Positions 1-9,825 of a stretch of DNA of 64,000 nt are shown here, piece after piece; within the stretch, counting starts at the first letter, position 1, and the number at the start of each line of letters is the position of its first letter. The position numbers and the translations under genes were made by a program. Source of the DNA: Micropterus salmoides (taxonomy: Eukaryota; Chordata; Actinopteri; Centrarchiformes; Centrarchidae). A model generated the notes under the pieces. That model saw only the letters and a program-made list of their open reading frames with translations, did no database searches and was not told the DNA's origin. The DNA lies in NCBI RefSeq assembly GCF_014851395.1, contig NW_024041039.1, positions 8,237,177 through 8,301,176 of the forward strand. Direction: 5' to 3'.

Positions 1-198
1 GACATTTTTAACCCTGTAAAAAACATTTCTCAGTCAGATGTTGAAACCTTCTTTTGCACAGCCACTATTACCACAAATGATACTGGTTGTTAACAAAAAT
101 ATAGAAGTGCAGTTGCAAATAGTTAGATATCATATCAGTGTTAGTCTAGAGCTCCCTCTGTAGTCCATCCAAAGAAACAGTTATTTTCTGTTCACATG

Positions 199-823
199 GG
201 TATTTGTACAGCTGTCTGAGTCACCTGTATCACTGTGTTCACTCACAGCACAGAAATACACTCCACTGTCCTCAGACAGCAGCTTCTTCACTGTCAAAGA
301 TCCAGTCTCAGCATTGTTCTTTGTTGCTGGGAATTTTTCTTCACTGAAGCCACTTTGATACTTAGGTGGAGGAGTTGTAGTCGTGAAAACTATTTCATTC
401 ATCCTCTGCCCTGGTAGCTGTCTGTACCAGTACATCTGGAGATAGCTGCCACCCTTGGTGTGACTGCAGTTTATTGTTGCACTTTCACCCTGGTGTTTCC
501 ACAGTATGTCAGTCTGGGTGACATCACTCCCATCAGTAAGACCTGTGAATATAATAGTAAAAGTTAGAATTAGAAACTTTTACTCAGCATTTTAGATTCC
601 ATGTGTTATTTGAGATCTCTTCCATCCATCCATTGTCAACCGCTTATCCTGCGTACAGGGTCGCGGGGGAGATCACTTCCATCAAACGAATAATCAATTA
701 TAATCAGAGAAAAAACATGAAACAATAAAATTATTTTACATTTTCCAGTTGGTTTTATTGTAAATTACCTGTAATCCACAGCAAAAACACTGACAAAATG
801 AGAAGATCTTGTTTGATATCCAT
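199..823 (-). CDS. trbv: V1: T-cell receptor V segment (type A), probable TRBV
   Basis: Germline V segment that would form the antigen-binding domain of a T-cell receptor chain after V(D)J joining. Leader exon 769-823 encodes MDIKQDLLILSVFLLWIT and ends at a GT donor in phase 1. The 305-nt V exon (238-542) follows a CAG acceptor and is open throughout: mature start DVTQTDILW, first Cys in the INCSHTK context, CDR1 region KGGSYLQ, MYWYRQLPGQ, then GVYFCAVSE with the second Cys. The RSS is heptamer CACAGTG (231-237), 23-bp spacer, nonamer ACAAATACC (199-207). The 226-nt intron contains a fragment of a common teleost dispersed repeat (about 625-672). It looks functional. TRBV is favoured by WYRQ and by CAAS/CAVS ends next to 23-RSSs; a TRA/TRD assignment is the alternative. 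Confidence 0.88.
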
Positions 824-924
824 GTTCTGACAGAGAGAGACTGCCAGTCTCATAGTTACAGAGACATGAAGAGTTGCAGGTGTCTCTGCATTAACACTGT
901 GTAGGTGGGAGGATCAGTGGAAGT

Positions 925-949
925 GTAGGTCCGCCTATAGTTCATCACT
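925..949 (-). promoter_or_regulatory. V1 upstream conserved box (variant)
   Basis: About 100 bp upstream of the V1 ATG. It is a variant of the GGGGGACCT box shared by type A, C and D V genes (one G changed to C), next to AGTGATGAAC, which resembles the CRE-like decamer of TRBV promoters. Confidence 0.45.
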
Positions 950-1026
950 GTCATGAATGTTACCTGTAAATCAGATCTGTAGCACTGACAAGACTGAGAA
1001 AGACAGATTTCATGATGTGATGATCT

Positions 1027-1030
1027 TTAA
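1027..1030. other. Empty TTAA target site
   Basis: Single TTAA between sequence matching the left flank (GATGAT...) and the right flank (AACAGAATAT) of the large element at 8,891-19,615. It represents the uninterrupted paralogous state. The rest of 950-1466 is V1-V2 spacer in which I see no gene. Confidence 0.75.
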
Positions 1031-1466
1031 AACAGAATATTGAAGGTTTTTCTGTACTGGCATGGAAGCACTAGAATGTGAGTAACAACATAACAAAATA
1101 AGAAAGAAAGACCTGAAGTGAACCCTGGAACCCAGGCTCAACAAAACGGCAGAATATGTGTGTTTAGAGATACAGCTCTGAGTCTGAATTTTGCAATTTA
1201 GCTGTAATGGAGGAAACAGTGCATTTGTTTTAGTGAGGATGTTACTTTTGTCCTCACAATGCAATAAATTTACATTAACCCTTGATGTGAATGACAGTCT
1301 GTTGTTCATAATGCAGTAATTGTTTTATGAAAGATCCAGTTAGAAATGATACTGGTTTTTAACAAAAATATAGAAGTGCAGTTGCAAATAGTTAGATATC
1401 ATATCAGTGTTTGTCTAGAGCTCCCTCTGTAGTCTATCAAAGAAACTGTTATCTTTTGTTCACATG

Positions 1467-1993
1467 GGTATTTGTACAGCTGTCTGAGTCACCTGTATCA
1501 CTGTGTTCACTCACAGCACAGAAATACACTCCACTGTCCTCAGACAGCAGCTTCTTCACTGTCAAAGATCCAGTCTCAGCATTGTTCTTTGTTGCTGGGA
1601 ATTTTTCTTCACTGAAGCCACTTTGATACTTAGGTGGAGGAGTTGTAGTCGTGAAAACTATTTCCTTCATCCTCTGCCCTGGTAGCTGTCTGTACCAGTA
1701 CATCTGGTAATAGCCGCCACCTTTGGTGTGACTGCAGTTAATGTTTGCATTTTCACCCTGGTGTATCCACAGTATGTCAGTCTGGGTGACATCACTCCCA
1801 TCAATAAGACCTTTGTGTAAAACAGTTAAGTTAATAGTGAAAATGTATTTACTTTAAAACCATTGTCACCCTCTGCTACCATCCCAAAAAATATAGTTTA
1901 ACAATGTAAAGCAATGAATTCTTAATGTACGTCACCTTTCATCCAGAGCAGAAATAATAAAAAGCTGAAGAGACCATGTTTGATAATGTCCAT
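1467..1993 (-). CDS. trbv: V2: T-cell receptor V segment, chimeric type C/A, probable TRBV
   Basis: Leader exon 1936-1993 (MDIIKHGLFSFLLFLLWMK, GT donor, phase 1) and V exon 1506-1810 (305 nt, open). FR1-CDR1 reads DVTQTDILWIHQGENANINC then KGGGYYQ. FR2 to the end reads MYWYRQLPGQRMKEIV ... GVYFCAVSE. RSS: heptamer 1499-1505, 23-bp spacer, nonamer ACAAATACC (1467-1475). The leader, intron and FR1-CDR1 match type C genes (V5, V8), while everything from FR2 to the RSS matches type A genes (V1, V3). It therefore appears to be a recombinant or gene-conversion product. It looks functional. Confidence 0.87.
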
Positions 1994-2158
1994 GTTCTGG
2001 TGTTTGGAGACTCTCATAAATCTGTTAGTGTAGTTACAGAGAGATGAAGAGTTGCAGGTGGGAGTGTCTCTGCAGCGTGTGACGTTTTCTGATCCTGTTG
2101 GCTGCTATATCAAAATTTGCTTGGTGAATTAAAGTAACTGGGAGTATTTGTGGTACTT

Positions 2159-2179
2159 GAGGTCCCCCTATAGTACGTG
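2159..2179 (-). promoter_or_regulatory. V2 upstream conserved box
   Basis: CACGTACTATAGGGGGACCTC on the minus strand, about 165 bp upstream of the V2 ATG. The same box precedes the other type C leaders at the same distance. Confidence 0.5.
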
Positions 2180-2210
2180 TAATTTTCCAGTTGCCTTTAT
2201 TGCAAATTAC

Positions 2211-2252
2211 CTGTAATCCACAGCAAAAACACTGACAATATGAGGAGATCTT
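2211..2252 (-). pseudogene. Truncated orphan V leader exon (A/D type)
   Basis: The last 42 nt of a leader exon identical in style to those of V3 and V6 (GTCAGTGTTTTTGCTGTGG... then the donor GTAAT). Its 5' half, including the ATG, is replaced at 2253 by unrelated sequence. The V exon it should join is missing: its intron runs straight into the upstream box of V2. Confidence 0.7.
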
Positions 2253-2805
2253 ACCGGCTGCCTCTTCAGACTTCGTAGACATCTCAGACCTACACAGTCT
2301 TACCACCCATCACGCTGCCGTTGCAGCATTTTCTTTAACAGTCTTGCTTTTCCTCGGTATTTGTTTGTATCATACATGCTCTATCCCAGAAACTTACGAT
2401 GCCGTGCGTCTTTTTAAATGCTCCGTCTAGTCATCAGCATTGGTTGGTTCCGTTTGATCTCCTCTCTGCAGTCAGTCCGTCAGTGGCCGCTTATTACTTT
2501 ATTAAATATTTATTTATTTTGTCTTCACCTATGACCCGCTAAATTTCAATTCTAGTTTGACTTGACAAAGCCAGTAGCCTCTACTCGCCCATTCAGAATT
2601 TCACTGCAAGGCAAGCCCCACCCCCCTCAAAGTACCCGGTACTTTTGGAAAGTACTACCCCTCGAGCAGGGACTTTTTAGGGGGTAAAATGAAGATCCCA
2701 GAACTACATTTAGACCCTGGTCCCTCCGGTGGAAAAACACTGAGTTCCTCCAAAGGTTCCTAGTTCTGGGGTATAGTTCCTTTAGTCGAAACGCAGTTTT
2801 AGAAA
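2253..2805. mobile_element. Foreign block, probably DNA-transposon-derived
   Basis: About 550 bp with no counterpart in the other cassette copies. It starts inside the broken leader exon and ends where sequence from upstream of a type B V gene resumes (ACATGTAG...). It contains a palindromic stretch (AAGTACCCGGTACTTTT, near 2631) and the phrase TTCCTTTAGTCGAAACGCAG at its right side, reminiscent of teleost Harbinger-like non-autonomous elements. I cannot assign a family and see no transposase. Confidence 0.4.
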
Positions 2806-3072
2806 AAACATGTAGTAATTGCAGTTTGGTGCATCAGTTTGTGGCAGCCTGTCTGACAATATATTTAACCTACTGACTGCAGACACATAAAAATAAAATC
2901 TGCAACTCATTTAGTCTCTTTCTACTTTATTTATTCATTTTCTTTTTTTGCATTGTTTGGCTCGTCAGGCTTTAATTGAAAACTGTCACTACACACCACA
3001 GACATACTGTACTGCCTCCAAATGAGAGGAAACAAAATAAGAAAGAAAGACCTGAAGTGAACCCTGGAACCC

Positions 3073-3305
3073 TGGCCGCTTGGCGAGCATTATGACGTGC
3101 ATTTTACTGGGACGTCACAGGGATCAAAGGGAAAAGGCTGGACTACAAACAAGCTGTTTTCAGGCAGTTCAGAACAGTGTTTTCTGTAGGAGATGGGAAC
3201 TCCCTTTCGGGTGGACATTGGGCTTTTTTACTTTGCAAACCTGTTACATGAACAAAAAAGATATGACTCAATAAAGAAGAGGGGAAAAAGCATAATATGA
3301 CCTTT
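3073..3305. mobile_element. TTAA-type MITE, 5'-truncated, without LTR insertion
   Basis: Non-coding short element with the typical teleost phrase GGGACGTCACAGGGATCAAA and a right end GCATAATATGACCTTTTTAA abutting TTAA (3306-3309). The left end is lost: the flank jumps from CCCTGGAACCC directly into the element. The same MITE in the next two cassettes carries a solo LTR at a GGAAA site that is intact here (about 3281-3287). Confidence 0.6.
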
Positions 3306-3309
3306 TTAA

Positions 3310-3990
3310 CCTTTATCATGAATCACAGTCTGTTCCTCATAATGCAGTAATTGTTTTATGAAAGGACCAGTTAGTCCTTTCTGACCTCATTAATTTCAGA
3401 AATCCAATTTCTCAATTGGTAGTAATTCATAATATTGCCCTGTGTTACCTCTGCCTTTAGCGTTGCCTCTGAAAACTGTATTAAAACATTTGTAACATAG
3501 ACTTGTTGCCTAGTGTTTGTCTATTAAATGACCTCAATTAAGCTACCATACTTGGATTCGGGACTTCTAACCGTATCTTCCAGTAAGTGGACTTTGAGTT
3601 AAAATTATTTTGAATGGTTTTGTTTCTAATGTCAAGAATTAACTTTGGCAAAATCTTGCAAGGAATGGGTTTGAGAGTTTAATGGAATTAAAACACAATG
3701 AAATAATAATTTAACATAGTTTGAAACCAACAGGAAAGTAATTAAAACAGGAAAACTACAAATGTCTTTTTAAACATGTTGGGTTAGATTACAGAGTACA
3801 TATGGTGTCACATTCATTGCCCATAATTTTACATTGGGACATTTTTAACCCTTGTTTTGCACAGCCACTATTACCACAAATACTGATTACTAACAAAAAG
3901 GTATGTGCAATTTCAAATAGTCAGAGTTATTGTATCAGTGTTAGTCTAGAGCTCCCTCTGTAGTCTATCAAAGAAACTGTTATCTTTTGT
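3310..3990. other. V-to-V spacer, no gene seen
   Basis: AT-rich spacer between the MITE and V3. It is nearly identical to the spacer before V11 (about 36,940-37,530). I see no coding exon or RSS in it. Confidence 0.6.
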
Positions 3991-3997
3991 TCACATG

Positions 3998-4567
3998 GGT
4001 ATTTGTACAGCTGTCTGAGTCACCTGTATCACTGTGTTTACTCACAGCACAGAAATACACTCCACTGTCCTCAGACAGCAGCTTCTTCACTGTCAAAGAT
4101 CCAGTCTCAGCATTGTTCTTTGTTGCTGGGAATTTTTCTTCACTGAAGCCACTTTGATACTTATGTGGAGGAGTTGTAGTCGTGAAAACTATTTCATTCA
4201 TCCTCTGCCCTGGTAGCTGTCTGTACCAGTACATCTGGTAATAGGTGCCACCCTTGGTGTGGCTGCAGTGTATTGTTGCATTTTCACCCTGGTGTTTCCA
4301 CAGTATGTCAGTCTGGGTGACATCACTCCCATCAGTAAGACCTGTGTTTATAATAGTAAATGTTATCGATTAGAAACTTTTACTCAGCTTTTTAGATTCC
4401 GTGTGTTATCTGAGATCACTTCCAACAAATGAATAATCAATTATAATCAGAGCAAAACCATGAAACAATAAAAAATGTATTATTTTCAGTTGATTTTATT
4501 GTAAATTACCTGTAATCCACAGCAAAAACACTGACAATATGAGGAGATCTTGTTTGATGATATCCAT
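3998..4567 (-). CDS. trbv: V3: T-cell receptor V segment (type A), probable TRBV
   Basis: Leader exon 4510-4567 (MDIIKQDLLILSVFLLWIT), 168-nt intron, V exon 4037-4341 (305 nt, open). First Cys context IHCSHTK, CDR1 region KGGTYYQ, MYWYRQLPGQRMNEIV, PPHKYQSGF at CDR2, GVYFCAVSK at the end. RSS: heptamer 4030-4036, 23-bp spacer, nonamer ACAAATACC (3998-4006). It is followed upstream by type B gene V4 without the large element between them, the uninterrupted arrangement. It looks functional. Confidence 0.88.
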
Positions 4568-4671
4568 GTTCTGACAGAGAGAGACTGCCAGAGTCTCATA
4601 GTTACAGAGACATGAAGAGTTGCAGGTGTCTCTGCATTAACACTGTGTAGGTGGGAGTATCAGTGGAAGTG

Positions 4672-4695
4672 TAGGTCCCCCTACAGTTCATCACT
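4672..4695 (-). promoter_or_regulatory. V3 upstream conserved box plus CRE-like decamer
   Basis: AGTGATGAACTGTAGGGGGA then CCTA on the minus strand, about 105-130 bp upstream of the ATG. AGTGATGAAC matches the TRBV promoter decamer (AGTGAYRTCA) at 8 of 10 positions. The same pair precedes V6, V11 and V14. Confidence 0.55.
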
Positions 4696-4773
4696 GTCAT
4701 GAATGTTACCTGTAAATCAGGATCTGTAGCACTGACAAGACTGAGAAAGACAGATTTCATGATGTGATGATCA

Positions 4774-4777
4774 TTAA
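4774..4777. other. Empty TTAA target site
   Basis: Single TTAA in the V3-V4 spacer (GATGATCATTAAAATAGAAT), the same place where the large element lies between V6 and V7. The remaining spacer to 5127 shows no gene. Confidence 0.72.
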
Positions 4778-5127
4778 AATAGAATATTGAAGGTTTTTCT
4801 GTACTGACATGGAAGAACTAGAATGTGAGTAAAATTATATCTTAGGATCAAGTCTGATTTATGAAGTTTTTCTTTTTTACCAAAATCTAAACCTGAAACA
4901 CAATGTGGAAGCAGAATAGTTTGGATGTCTGCATTTTATCAGTGGTCTGTAGTTCAAGACTCCATCAATCTTGTAGTTGATGAGACAATATCAGAAACAA
5001 TATGTTCTGCACATCCAAGAAATGTGACGAGCATATTTTGTACAACAGTTGATAATAACTTCAAAGGCTCAGTTTAGATGGAGGCTGGCTGCAGGTGTTC
5101 AAGAGCCTGAACATCTTGTCTGTGTGC

Positions 5128-5602
5128 AGTTTTTGTATTGACTTGAGGGGAATCTGCAGCACTGTGCTGACTGGCAGCACAGAAATACACACCCCTGTCA
5201 TTTAATGAAACATTTGAAACAGTGAGGCTTGACTCTTTACTGCCGTCTCCATCAAAGCTGATTTTTCCTTTCACGTCGTCCTCGAGGTTTGGGAAGCCCA
5301 GATTCAGATATCCCAGGAACTTTAGCGCTTTGTTTTCTTCTTGTTTGTACCAGAGAATACGATTAAAATTTGTTATGCTGTGTGAACATTTGATCTCACT
5401 GGCAACAGATTCACCAGTTCCTTTTATGATGAAAGGAGGTTTTTGGCTGACAGTGTAGGTATTTGAGGCACCTGTAGAAAAAGAACAGATGTTATTTTAA
5501 ATACTGAAATGATTAGCTGTGTAGGATCTTACTCTGTCTGAAATACTCACCCTTATTCCCTGGCAGATGAAGGAAACACAATATAAAGACCTTAAACATC
5601 AT
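5128..5602 (-). CDS. trbv: V4: T-cell receptor V segment (type B), probable TRBV
   Basis: Leader exon 5551-5602 (MMFKVFILCFLHLPGNK; tandem ATGs) and V exon 5167-5471 (305 nt, open). Mature part: SQKPPFIIKGTGES, EIKCSHSITNFNR, ILWYKQEENKALKFLGYL, CDR2 region NLGFPNLED, KGKISFDGDGS, then GVYFCAASQ. RSS: heptamer 5160-5166, 23-bp spacer, nonamer ACAAAAACT (5128-5136). Type B differs from the other families in leader, framework (WYKQ instead of WYRQ), nonamer and promoter. The CAAS end is typical of fish V-beta. It looks functional. Confidence 0.88.
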
Positions 5603-5707
5603 GGTAAAGAATTTTAAATGTGAGTTTGTTCTATCTGCTTTTCTTTCTGGTGCTTTCAGCTCAGCACCTGTAGACGAAAGCACATCACTGTTGCATTATA
5701 ACAAACA

Positions 5708-5734
5708 GGGGAGGTGTCCGTAATCTACATCACA
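5708..5734 (-). promoter_or_regulatory. Type B V promoter box (V4)
   Basis: TGTGATGTAGATTACGGACA then CCTCCCC on the minus strand, about 105 bp upstream of the V4 ATG. It is repeated upstream of V7 (20539-20565), V10 (35512-35538) and V12 (39239-39265). A diverged version precedes V17. TGTGATGTAGA is a weak match to the TRBV decamer. Confidence 0.45.
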
Positions 5735-7090
5735 GCTTTCACTTTGTCAGCAGGGTATAGCACTGTGTTGATTTTACAATCTATGGACGTGGAAATCCTT
5801 TATTTTCATTGTATGAGGTTTTTTCCCCCTGCAGGTGTGAGAAATACTGCAGATATATACAAACAACATGTAGTAGTTGCAGTTTGGTGCATCAGTTTGT
5901 GGCAGCCTGTCTGACAATATATTTAACCTACTGACTGCAGACACATAAAATAAAATCTGCAACTCATTTTTTCTCTTTCTACTTTGTTTATTCATTTTCT
6001 TTTTATGCATTGTTTGGCTCGTCAGGCTTTAATTGAAAACTGCCACTACACACCACAGACATACTGTACTGCCTCCAAATGAGAGGAAACAAGATAAGAA
6101 AGAAAGACCTGTAGTGAACCCAGGCTCAACAAAACAGCAGAACATACAGTATGTGTGTTGAAGAGTACAGCTCTGAGTCTGAATTTTGCAGTTTAGCTGT
6201 AATGGAGAAAGCAGTGCATTTGTTTTAGTGGGAATGTTACTTTTATCCTGACAAGACAAAAAAATGAACATCAACCCTTAACGTGAACGACAGTCTGTTC
6301 CTCATAATGCAGTAATTGTTTTATGAAAGGTCCAGTTAGTCCTTTCTGACCTCATTAACAAAACATAAATACTGCATGTGTTGTACATTTCTGTAGGTAC
6401 TCACTTCCCAACATTTTTTTAGTTGGTTTTAATTCACAATATTGCCCTGTTTTACCCCTGCATTTAGCTTTATCACTGACTTCTGTCAGTTTGAGAAAAC
6501 ATGTGTAACATAGACTTGCTGCCTAGAGCTTGTGGATTAAATGACCTCAGTTAAACTAGCATACTTGGATTTGGAATTTTAAACCAAATCTTATGCTCTT
6601 TGGTTGTGTAAGTGTAATGAGGTTCCAGTAAGTGAACCTTGAGTTAAAATTATTTTGTTGCTTCTATTGTCAAGAACTAACTTTGGCAAAATTTTGCAAA
6701 GAATGGGTTTGAAATTTTAATGGAATTAAAACCCAATGAAATAATAATTGAACACAATTTGAAACCAACAGGACAATAATTCAAACAGGAACATTACAAA
6801 TGTCTGTTAAAGATGTTGGGTTAGATTACAGAGTACATATGGTGTCACATTAACTGCCCATAATTTCACATTGTGACATTTGTTGAAACCTTGTTTTGCA
6901 CAGCCACTATTACCACAAATGATACTGATTACTAACAAAAGGCTATATGTGCAATTTAATGGTCAGATATCATATCAGTGTTAGTCTAGAGCTCCCTCTG
7001 TAGTCCATCCAAGAAACAGTATCTTCTGTTCACATGGATATTTGTATGCATTTAAAGCTGCAGTAACTCTTGTCAGTGCTCAGCGTCATA
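5735..7090. other. V4-V5 spacer, no gene seen
   Basis: Long intergenic stretch conserved in the other cassettes (20,566 onward and 39,266 onward). Short frames here are not supported by motifs. It contains no RSS that I can find. Confidence 0.55.
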
Positions 7091-7101
7091 ACGTACATTA
7101 C

Positions 7102-7152
7102 CTATAATACAGAGCAGGGCTGCAGAGAGTTTATCAGACCAGCTGTGATCAT
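7102..7152 (-). pseudogene. Degenerate orphan leader exon
   Basis: ATG at 7152, a 51-nt hydrophobic leader-like exon (frame LSAALLCIIG in phase 1) and a donor GTAATG. The length is one class short of the normal 3n+1, so the ATG is out of frame with the hydrophobic part. No V exon follows, although a shared upstream V box lies at about 7292-7307. Copies at 24155-24205 and 40383-40433 carry the same defect. Confidence 0.45.
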
Positions 7153-7340
7153 TATTGTGTTCTGAGCAAAATGATCCAGAGTGACAGTGAGTGTCAGTCT
7201 GAGTGATGGGAGGTGTGACGTTACAACGGAGATATGAAGAGTTAGAGGTGGGAGTGTCGCTGTAGTATGTGATGTTCTGTGGTTGTACTTGAGGTCCCCC
7301 TACAGTAGAGCAGATAAAATGTTTTGCCAACAGCGCGCTG

Positions 7341-7877
7341 GGTTTTTGTTCAGCTTCCACATGTGTCTGTATCACTGTGCTCACTAACGGCACAGAAGTA
7401 CAAGCCTTTATCTTCTGGCACCAGATTCTTCACAGTGAATGTCCCACTGTGAGCGTCAGGCTTGGTGGCTGAGAATTTCTCTTTGCTGAATTCTCCAAAG
7501 TCGTGAACTTTGCTGGCAGTTGTTGTGAACACTACTTGTTTCACTGCTTCTCCTGGCAGCTGTCTGTACCAGTACATCTGGTAATAGCCGCCACCTTTGG
7601 TGTGGCTGCAGCTTATTGTTGCATTTTCACCCTGGTGTATCCACAGTATGTCAGTCTGGGTGACATCACTCCCATCAATTAGACCTTTGTGTAAAACAGT
7701 TAGGTTAATAGTGAAAATGCATTTACTTTAAAACACTTTAAAACCATTGTCACCCTCTGCTGCCATGTCAAAAATTATAGTTTAATAATGAAAAGCAACT
7801 AATCCTTAATGTAAGTCACCTTTCATCCAGAGCAGAAATAATAAAAAGCTGAAGAGACCATGTTTGATAATGTCCAT
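7341..7877 (-). CDS. trbv: V5: T-cell receptor V segment (type C), probable TRBV
   Basis: Leader exon 7820-7877 (MDIIKHGLFSFLLFLLWMK), V exon 7380-7684 (305 nt, open). Mature part: DVTQTDILWIHQGENATISC, KGGGYYQ, MYWYRQLPGEAVKQVV, CDR2 TTTASKVHDFGEF, SKEKFSATKPDAHSGTFTV, LYFCAVSE. RSS: heptamer 7373-7379, 23-bp spacer, consensus nonamer ACAAAAACC (7341-7349). It looks functional. Confidence 0.88.
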
Positions 7878-8040
7878 GTTCTGGTGTTTGGAGACTCACA
7901 TAAATCTGTTAGTGTAGTTACAGAGAGATGAAGAGTTGCAGGTGGGAGTGTCTCTGCAGCGTGTGACGTTTTCTGATCCTGTTGGCTGCTGTATCACAAT
8001 TTGCTTGGTGAATCAAAGTGACTGAGTATTTGTGGTACTT

Positions 8041-8061
8041 GAGGTCCCCCTACAGTACGTG
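8041..8061 (-). promoter_or_regulatory. V5 upstream conserved box
   Basis: ACGTACTGTAGGGGGACCTC on the minus strand, about 165-180 bp upstream of the V5 ATG. It is identical upstream of V8 (25095-25115) and V13 (41325-41345). Confidence 0.5.
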
Positions 8062-8097
8062 AGATGGTGGGACAGATGTGTGCTAACAGTGCACTGG

Positions 8098-8669
8098 GGT
8101 TTTTGTTCAGATATTGAGTGTGTTTGTATCACTGTGCTCACTAACAGCACAGAAGTACAAGCCTTTATCTTCTGGCACCAGATTCTTCACAGTGAATGTC
8201 CCACTGTGAGCGTCAGGCTTGGTGGCTGAGAATTTCTCTTTGCTGAATTCTCCAAAGTCGTGATCTTTGCTGGCTGTTGTTGTGAACACTATTTGTTTCA
8301 TTGCTTCTCCTGGCCGCTGTCTGTACCAGTACATCTGGAAATGGTTAGCATCCTTTGTGTGGCTGCAGTTTATTGTTGCATTTTCACCCTGGTGTTTCCA
8401 CAGTATGTCAGTCTGGGTGACATCACTCCCATCAGTAAGACCTGTGTATATAATAGTAAAAGTTATCAATTAGAAACTTGTACTCAGCATTTTGGATTCT
8501 GTTGTTATCTGAGATCACTTCCAACAAATGAATAATTGTCTACAACAAGAGCAAAAACATAAAACAATAAAATAACGTAAACTTTTTTTAGTTGATTTTA
8601 TTGCAAATTACCTGTAATCCACAACAAAAACACTGACAATATGAGGAGATCTTGTTTGATGATATCCAT
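8098..8669 (-). CDS. trbv: V6: T-cell receptor V segment (type D), probable TRBV
   Basis: Leader exon 8612-8669 (MDIIKQDLLILSVFLLWIT), V exon 8137-8441 (305 nt, open). DVTQTDILWKHQGENATINC, CDR1 KDANHFQ, MYWYRQRPGEAMKQIV, CDR2 TTTASKDHDFGEF, LYFCAVSE. RSS: heptamer 8130-8136, 23-bp spacer, nonamer ACAAAAACC (8098-8106). The large TTAA element begins about 220 bp upstream of its ATG, beyond the conserved box at 8774-8797, so the proximal promoter is spared. It looks functional. Confidence 0.88.
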
Positions 8670-8773
8670 GTTCTGACAGACAGAGACTGCCAGAGTCTCA
8701 TAGTTACAGAGACATGAAGAGTTGCAGGTGTCTCTGCATTAACACTGTGTAGGTGGGAGTATCAGTGGAAGTG

Positions 8774-8797
8774 TAGGTCCCCCTACAGTTCATCACT
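8774..8797 (-). promoter_or_regulatory. V6 upstream conserved box plus decamer
   Basis: Same AGTGATGAACTGTAGGGGGA module as V3, about 105-130 bp upstream of the ATG. Element 1 begins only 94 bp further upstream. Confidence 0.5.
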
Positions 8798-9825
8798 GTC
8801 ATAAATGTTACCTCTAATTCAGATCTGTAGCACTGACAAGACTGAGCAAGACAGATTTTATGATGTAATGTATTTTGTGATGATATTTAAAGGGGCAATA
8901 TGTAGTTTTCAGCGGACACTAGCAGTTTGGTTTTAAGATTGCAACCAGATGCGGGCTCGTACGCGTGCTTGCTTGAAATCGTAAAGCTCATACAGCGCAG
9001 CGAGCCAGCATATTGGCACAATATTTTGTAAAAGAAGGCAGTGTGACAGCAGCTGGAGACATCTTCACACCACATGCTGGAAACTCAGGTAAACCCCTAC
9101 TGCAACGTTACAGTAATATATTTTGCAGCTTGCGGTTGAAGTAATCCGTGCTTGTCACATGATAACTTTATATTTACTGTATTAAGCCGACGTGATACAT
9201 TGGCGTTAGCTCACCTGCTGCTTTTCAGTAACTAACATTACTATTTGTGTATCTTTTACCGGAGGCTCAGCAATGTCAGCACAGCTAAATGGATGAGAAC
9301 GAAACGGTTAATGAGCTGGACTGAATATTATAAATGACACTGTTATAAGTAACTTTACTGTAGTGGCTCTTCCATTGTGGTGTTGTCATATTATGTGGCT
9401 CATGTTAGTTATGCCGAATGAGACGGTGGAGAAGCTGTATACCTGAGTATCGCTAAAACCACAATAAATCTAAATTGAACTCTACGAAGCACTCAGTGGT
9501 AGATCCGTGCTAAAGTAAGCTGGCTGCTCCTGCCTTGCATCAAGGCTGCTATAAACAAATCGCTCCACATTGCTTGGTACCGTTACATCCTGTCTTGCAG
9601 GCTAAAATAAACACTTTGTCATAATTCCAGTGGTACATAGGATATTTATATGAATCGTGTTAAATTAAGGATTAGGAGTGTAAACTGGTGTTTTCATGCT
9701 TACAATAGACCTGAAGTGCAGTTTCTTGCAGCACAGTGTCAGGAGCCAAGCGTGCGTTTATTGTGACTGTTTTCTACCCGACTGCCTCTGTTCAGTATCA
9801 GCACCCTTATCATGTGTGTTCCCAG

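Noticed and set aside
235..417. Plus-strand frames opposite each V exon (60-101 codons)
   Set aside because: They are shadows of the conserved V coding frame and have no independent motif.
7073..7393. 106-codon minus-strand frame, also at 24126-24446 and 40354-40674
   Set aside because: It reads through the V5, V8 or V13 heptamer and RSS into the orphan leader region. It is a continuation of the V frame, not a gene.
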